Shown here piece after piece: positions 6,820 through 9,927 of a stretch of DNA of 9,927 nt. The position numbers were made by a program, and so were the translations under genes. The stretch's first letter is position 1, and each line of letters begins with the position of its first letter. Under the pieces are notes generated by a model, which had not been told where the DNA came from, made no database searches, and saw only the letters and a list, made by a program, of their open reading frames with translations. The DNA comes from a bacterium (lineage in GTDB: Bacteria; Atribacterota; JS1; SB-45; 34-128), in assembly GCA_018894595.1 (NCBI GenBank), contig JAHIPN010000437.1:1-9927 (forward strand), in the 5' to 3' direction.

Positions 6820-7374
6820 ATGAAATTATCTAAAGGTGTAACTGCATTTATATTTTTTGTAGTTTTGGTTGTCTTTGTCTATGTTAATTATACATACGTA
6901 TATCAACCAAGAACGCAAAGGATTGAGCAATTAGAGAAAGATATTGAACTTACCGCGAATAAAATTGCTGAAGGGAAGAGAATTGCGGCGCGGCTTGGTC
7001 CCCTAAAGGAAGAATATGCAGAATTGTTAGAAAAATTAAAATTCTTAGAAGTTTTATTACCTAAGGAAAAAGAAATCCCTGATTTGTTGGTTATGATTCA
7101 AGACACTTTAACTGAGTTTAATGTCGATTTTACTACCTTTACTCCTCAGAATATTTCCTGGGAGAAAGATAGAATTTACGGAAAAATGCCAGTATCTATG
7201 AGTTTAACTGCCAGTTATTTTGATTTTATTGCATATTTAGACCGAATAGAGAATTTACCACGAATTATTGATGTTAGATCAGTTAAATTAAGTAAAGTAG
7301 GAACAGAAGCCGATAAATTAAATATCTCTGTAATTATGTTTGCCTATGTCTTGAGAAGTGAGGGTTCTAAATAG
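6820..7374 (+). CDS. pilO: PilO, inner-membrane pilus alignment protein
   Basis: A 184-residue protein with a membrane helix at about 8-28, a coiled coil at about 31-77 and the PilO hallmark LLPKEKEIPDLL at 79-90. After this comes a ferredoxin-like periplasmic domain containing VSMSLTASYFDFIAYLDRIENLPRII (residues 125-150), the segment most typical of PilO. It forms heterodimers with PilN and contacts PilP, setting the periplasmic frame of the machine. The gene starts one base after the pilN stop, with AGAGGA at 6805-6810 upstream inside pilN. Length is normal for the family. Nothing is missing or interrupted. Confidence 0.95.
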   Translation: MKLSKGVTAFIFFVVLVVFVYVNYTYVYQPRTQRIEQLEKDIELTANKIAEGKRIAARLGPLKEEYAELLEKLKFLEVLLPKEKEIPDLLVMIQDTLTEFNVDFTTFTPQNISWEKDRIYGKMPVSMSLTASYFDFIAYLDRIENLPRIIDVRSVKLSKVGTEADKLNISVIMFAYVLRSEGSK

Positions 7375-7377
7375 GGC

Positions 7378-8004
7378 ATGAGAAAAATATCAATTAAAAA
7401 ATTGTTCAAAAAGTCAGAATCCGATACAGGAAAAAATAATAAGAATAAGACACTAATACTTTTGTTAATTCTTGTAGTAGCTGCAGGTGCATTTTATTGG
7501 TGGGGATATCCTCTTTTATTTCCTGAAAGTGTTGTGAAGTCTCCCGTTGCATCAGTTACAGTAACTACTCCTGCTCCCACTACAGTAATGCCTAAGGCAG
7601 AAGTTGAAGCCGTGGTAAAAGAGAAAACTGAATTCGAAATTGAGATGGAAGAGAGGGAACAGGGATATAAAAACAAAGTATTTGTTTATGAGCCGTATAA
7701 ACCGCCAAGCAAAAGAAATCCTTTTCAGAAGGTAAGAGCTGATATTCCCGTAGAAGAGGTAGATGAAGTAAAGGTTTTAGATTTTCCTAAACCAGAATTA
7801 CCTCCGGGGACAAAACTATCGGGAATAATAGATTCAAAAGATAAGAAGGTAGCTATTATTGAAATGAACGGAGAAACTTATATTGCTAATTTATATGATA
7901 TAATATCAGATAGATATATTGTAAAAGAAATTACGAAAGATGAAGTAATCATTGATTTTAACGGATATTTTTTTTCACTAAAAATAGGAGGCGAAGACTT
8001 TTAA
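7378..8004 (+). CDS. pilP: PilP-like periplasmic bridging protein
   Basis: A 208-residue protein. Residues 1-24 are basic, a single membrane helix lies at about 25-41, then a Pro/Thr/Val-rich linker (52-75) and an acidic stretch. The motif KRNPFQ at 112-117 matches the K/R-D/N-PF motif of PilP. Residues 144-203 form a small beta-domain (GTKLSGIIDSKDKKVAIIE, then GETYIANLYDII, then VIIDFNGYFFSLKI) like the PilP/GspC homology region that binds the secretin N-domains. Proteobacterial PilP is usually a lipoprotein; here a plain membrane anchor replaces the lipobox, as often seen outside that group. It begins 3 bases after the pilO stop. Identity rests on the RNPF motif, fold pattern and position between pilO and pilQ. 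Confidence 0.85.
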   Translation: MRKISIKKLFKKSESDTGKNNKNKTLILLLILVVAAGAFYWWGYPLLFPESVVKSPVASVTVTTPAPTTVMPKAEVEAVVKEKTEFEIEMEEREQGYKNKVFVYEPYKPPSKRNPFQKVRADIPVEEVDEVKVLDFPKPELPPGTKLSGIIDSKDKKVAIIEMNGETYIANLYDIISDRYIVKEITKDEVIIDFNGYFFSLKIGGEDF

Positions 8005-8048
8005 GGTGAATTATAAATATAAACAATTAAATTTCAAAAGATACCCCT

Positions 8049-8102
8049 GTCATTGCGAGGAGCAAAGCCAGTCTGCCCCCATGCAAGCATGGAAGCAATC
8101 TC
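8049..8102 (+). repeat. Variant copy of the GTCATTGCGAGG...GAAGCAATCTC repeat, with 20 extra bases
   Basis: The left end (8049-8068, GTCATTGCGAGGAGC and following) and right end (8092-8102, GAAGCAATCTC) match the 34-base family, but the middle is 20 bases longer. The extra stretch contains the perfect small hairpin CCATGC-AA-GCATGG at 8079-8092. It lies in the pilP-pilQ gap in opposite orientation to the copy before pilM. Confidence 0.75.
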
Positions 8103-8110
8103 TGCCATCT

Positions 8111-8144
8111 GTCATTGCGAGGAGTGAAACAACGAAGCAATCTC
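8111..8144 (+). repeat. 34-base GTCATTGCGAGG...GAAGCAATCTC repeat, direct copy
   Basis: This full-length copy starts GTCATTGCGAGGAG and ends CGAAGCAATCTC. It differs from the reversed 5115-5148 copy at six central positions, while both ends are identical. It follows the longer variant after 8 bases, in the same orientation, and ends 3 bases before the GAGG that probably serves pilQ. Confidence 0.82.
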
Positions 8145-8146
8145 AA

Positions 8147-8150
8147 GAGG
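8147..8150 (+). promoter_or_regulatory. Ribosome binding site GAGG that decides the pilQ start
   Basis: GAGG (within AGAGGT) lies 5 bases before TTG 8156. The protein from that TTG begins directly with a signal peptide, which supports this start over GTG 8006 or ATG 8081 in the same frame. Confidence 0.6.
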
Positions 8151-8155
8151 TAAGA

Positions 8156-9927
8156 TTGTTCTCTATACCAAGAAGAACAGCATGTTTATTGTTTTTTGTT
8201 TTGGTATCATTTTTACTTACATCATTTTTGGCAAATGCCAGTACTCAAGATATAAGTATTACCAACATCTGGTATAAAAAAATGCCCAATTATACCCATC
8301 TTACTATTAAGACAAGTAGGGCCATTTTAGAATACGAAGTTTTTTATTTAGATTATCCTGAGAGAATAGTAATTGATGTAAAGAATGCATTTTATAGCAT
8401 CGATGAATTGAGCAAGAATATTTTATTTTTAAATATGGGTTCGGTAAAACAGGTCAGATGTGGTCAATTTGAAAGTGAACCAATCCCTATAACCAGATTT
8501 GTAATTGATTTATTCCAGAAAACCAATTATGAAGTAAAATTATCTTCTGATAAGAGATTATTATATATTTATATTTATGATTATGTTGAATTTATAAAAC
8601 CAGAAGAGCAAATTTTTATAGTTACTCCGGTGAAGAGTGAAGCAGTAAAAATTGAAAAGGAAGATGAACCAAAGATTTCTTTAGTAGATACAGTGACTAC
8701 CCCGATTACTTTAAATCTTAAAGAAGCAGAGGTTGTTGATGCAGTTAGAGCATTATCAGAAATTAGTGGAATAAATATGGTTGTTGATGATTCAGTAACC
8801 GGAAAAATAACCTTAAATCTCAGAGAAGTCTCTTTTAAAGATTCGCTGGATTTGATTTTAAAGCTCAAGGGATTAGATTATACTGAAGTTAGTAATACCC
8901 TGATTATTGCCCAAAAAGAGTTAATAGAAGGATATAAGGAACCTATTACCAGAGTATATGAGCTGAAAAATGCTACTGCAGAAGAGGCAAAGATTATATT
9001 AGATGGCTATGTGAATGAAGAGGTACAGGTTAATATTGTTGCTGATACAAGAATGAATACTCTTATTGTTAGCGGGACAAATGAGGAGCTTAAAAAGATA
9101 GAAGAAATTATAGGTACAATAGATGAGGAGTTGCTGACCAGAACTTTTAAAATAGATAATGCTATTGATGAAGAAGATATAGAGGCAATTAAAAACATGT
9201 TATCTATAATTATTTCTGATGCTGAAAATAGAGTAATAATAGATAATAGACAGAATGAGATCATTGTAAAAGGTACAAAGGAAGAAATAAAAAAAGTAGA
9301 AGAATTAATTCCTAAATTAGATAAACGTGCAACTCAAATGCGCATTGAAATTAAGTTTATTGAGGTGTCTTTGAATAAGGATAAAGAATTAGGAATTAAA
9401 TGGACGAGTGGGAAGACTGTTGATGATAAAGGAAATGTAACGGAAGGAGAAGAAGGCCAGATTAGTATAGGAGAGATAACCTTAGGAGGTTCCTTGGAAA
9501 GATTTGATTTGATTGAAGCTCAAATAAGAGCCTTACAGAATCAAAATAAATTAAATATACTATCTAATCCTATTATACATACTTTTAACGGGAAAAAAGC
9601 TTTTATCCTGTCAGGTGAAAGGGTTCCTTATGAAGAACAACCCACTGGGGGAGGAAAAATGATAACTTGGGAAAATGTTGGTGTGAGTATGACTCTTACC
9701 CCATGGATAAGTTCAGATGGGTTAATAACAATGCTCCTAAGAGCTGAAAAAAGTTATCTTGGAGCGGTAGAAATGAAAGACCTTAGAACTATCGAAACTC
9801 AACAAATAGGATATAAAGAAGGAGAGGGGCCAGCATTATTAATTAGAACTCCTCCTGATAGAATAGCAGTAATAGGAGGTTTAATTAAAACCACAGATAG
9901 AGAAGATATCGTTAAAATTCCATTATT
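8156..9927 (+). CDS. pilQ: PilQ, outer-membrane secretin (truncated by the window edge)
   Basis: 590 complete codons are present from TTG 8156, with no stop before the right edge. A basic start (MFSIPRRTAC) leads into a hydrophobic core and ANA at about 28, a secretory signal peptide. Then come an AMIN-like domain (about 33-141), an acidic/Lys linker, an N0/STN domain (about 183-253, with ITLNLKEAEVVDAVRALSEISG), two secretin N-type KH-like domains (about 263-327 and 328-388), and the secretin barrel domain from about 392. The barrel shows LSNPIIHTFNGKKAFILSGERVPY (469-492) and WENVGVSMTLTPWIS (505-519), the classic secretin signatures. The missing part should hold the barrel end. PilQ is the outer-membrane gate through which the pilus passes, and AMIN anchors it to peptidoglycan. 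The frame stays open upstream to GTG 8006, so an N-terminal extension of 50 residues is possible but less likely. Confidence 0.93.
   Translation, partial: MFSIPRRTACLLFFVLVSFLLTSFLANASTQDISITNIWYKKMPNYTHLTIKTSRAILEYEVFYLDYPERIVIDVKNAFYSIDELSKNILFLNMGSVKQVRCGQFESEPIPITRFVIDLFQKTNYEVKLSSDKRLLYIYIYDYVEFIKPEEQIFIVTPVKSEAVKIEKEDEPKISLVDTVTTPITLNLKEAEVVDAVRALSEISGINMVVDDSVTGKITLNLREVSFKDSLDLILKLKGLDYTEVSNTLIIAQKELIEGYKEPITRVYELKNATAEEAKIILDGYVNEEVQVNIVADTRMNTLIVSGTNEELKKIEEIIGTIDEELLTRTFKIDNAIDEEDIEAIKNMLSIIISDAENRVIIDNRQNEIIVKGTKEEIKKVEELIPKLDKRATQMRIEIKFIEVSLNKDKELGIKWTSGKTVDDKGNVTEGEEGQISIGEITLGGSLERFDLIEAQIRALQNQNKLNILSNPIIHTFNGKKAFILSGERVPYEEQPTGGGKMITWENVGVSMTLTPWISSDGLITMLLRAEKSYLGAVEMKDLRTIETQQIGYKEGEGPALLIRTPPDRIAVIGGLIKTTDREDIVKIPL

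Noticed and set aside
8049..8144. CRISPR array
   Set aside because: Only two unequal repeat copies 8 bases apart; no regular spacers and no cas genes.

Overview
The window is a type IV pilus assembly locus on the plus strand of an AT-rich, diderm bacterium. The secretin PilQ, the inner-membrane alignment proteins and the small intergenic repeats built on GTCATTGCGAGG...GAAGCAATCTC point to an uncultured or candidate-phylum lineage, because such repeats are familiar from several deep-branching groups. I cannot name the phylum from this sequence.

Layout. Positions 1-303 hold the tail of one small gene and a YgiT-type zinc-finger gene, which together look like a toxin-antitoxin pair. Positions 304-474 are non-coding and carry an imperfect palindrome whose AAC/GTT geometry resembles an integron attC site. 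Positions 475-5043 encode four prepilin-like proteins in the order GspH/FimT, GspI/PilV, GspJ/PilW, GspK/PilX, the usual order of a minor-pilin (pseudopilin) tip complex. The second is unusual: a prepilin stalk fused to about five invasin-like Ig domains and a further C-terminal domain (779 residues). The fourth has a long beta-rich tail. Positions 5166-8004 carry pilM, pilN, pilO and pilP, packed 1 to 3 bases apart. pilQ starts near 8156 and runs off the right edge.

How they work together. The minor pilins would prime pilus assembly and sit at the tip, where the Ig-domain prepilin and the beta-rich PilX-like protein could act in adhesion. PilM (cytoplasmic, actin-like) binds the N-terminus of PilN. 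PilN and PilO form the inner-membrane scaffold, PilP bridges the periplasm, and PilQ is the outer-membrane channel. No motor ATPase (PilB/PilT), platform protein (PilC), prepilin peptidase (PilD) or obvious major pilin is in view.

The most notable signals are the Ig-repeat prepilin and the 34-base repeat family, which brackets pilMNOP: one inverted copy sits just before pilM and two direct copies fill the pilP-pilQ gap. That gap is stop-free in the pilQ frame, so the repeats could be translated as an extension of PilQ. A TTG start with a good ribosome binding site and an immediate signal peptide makes this less likely.
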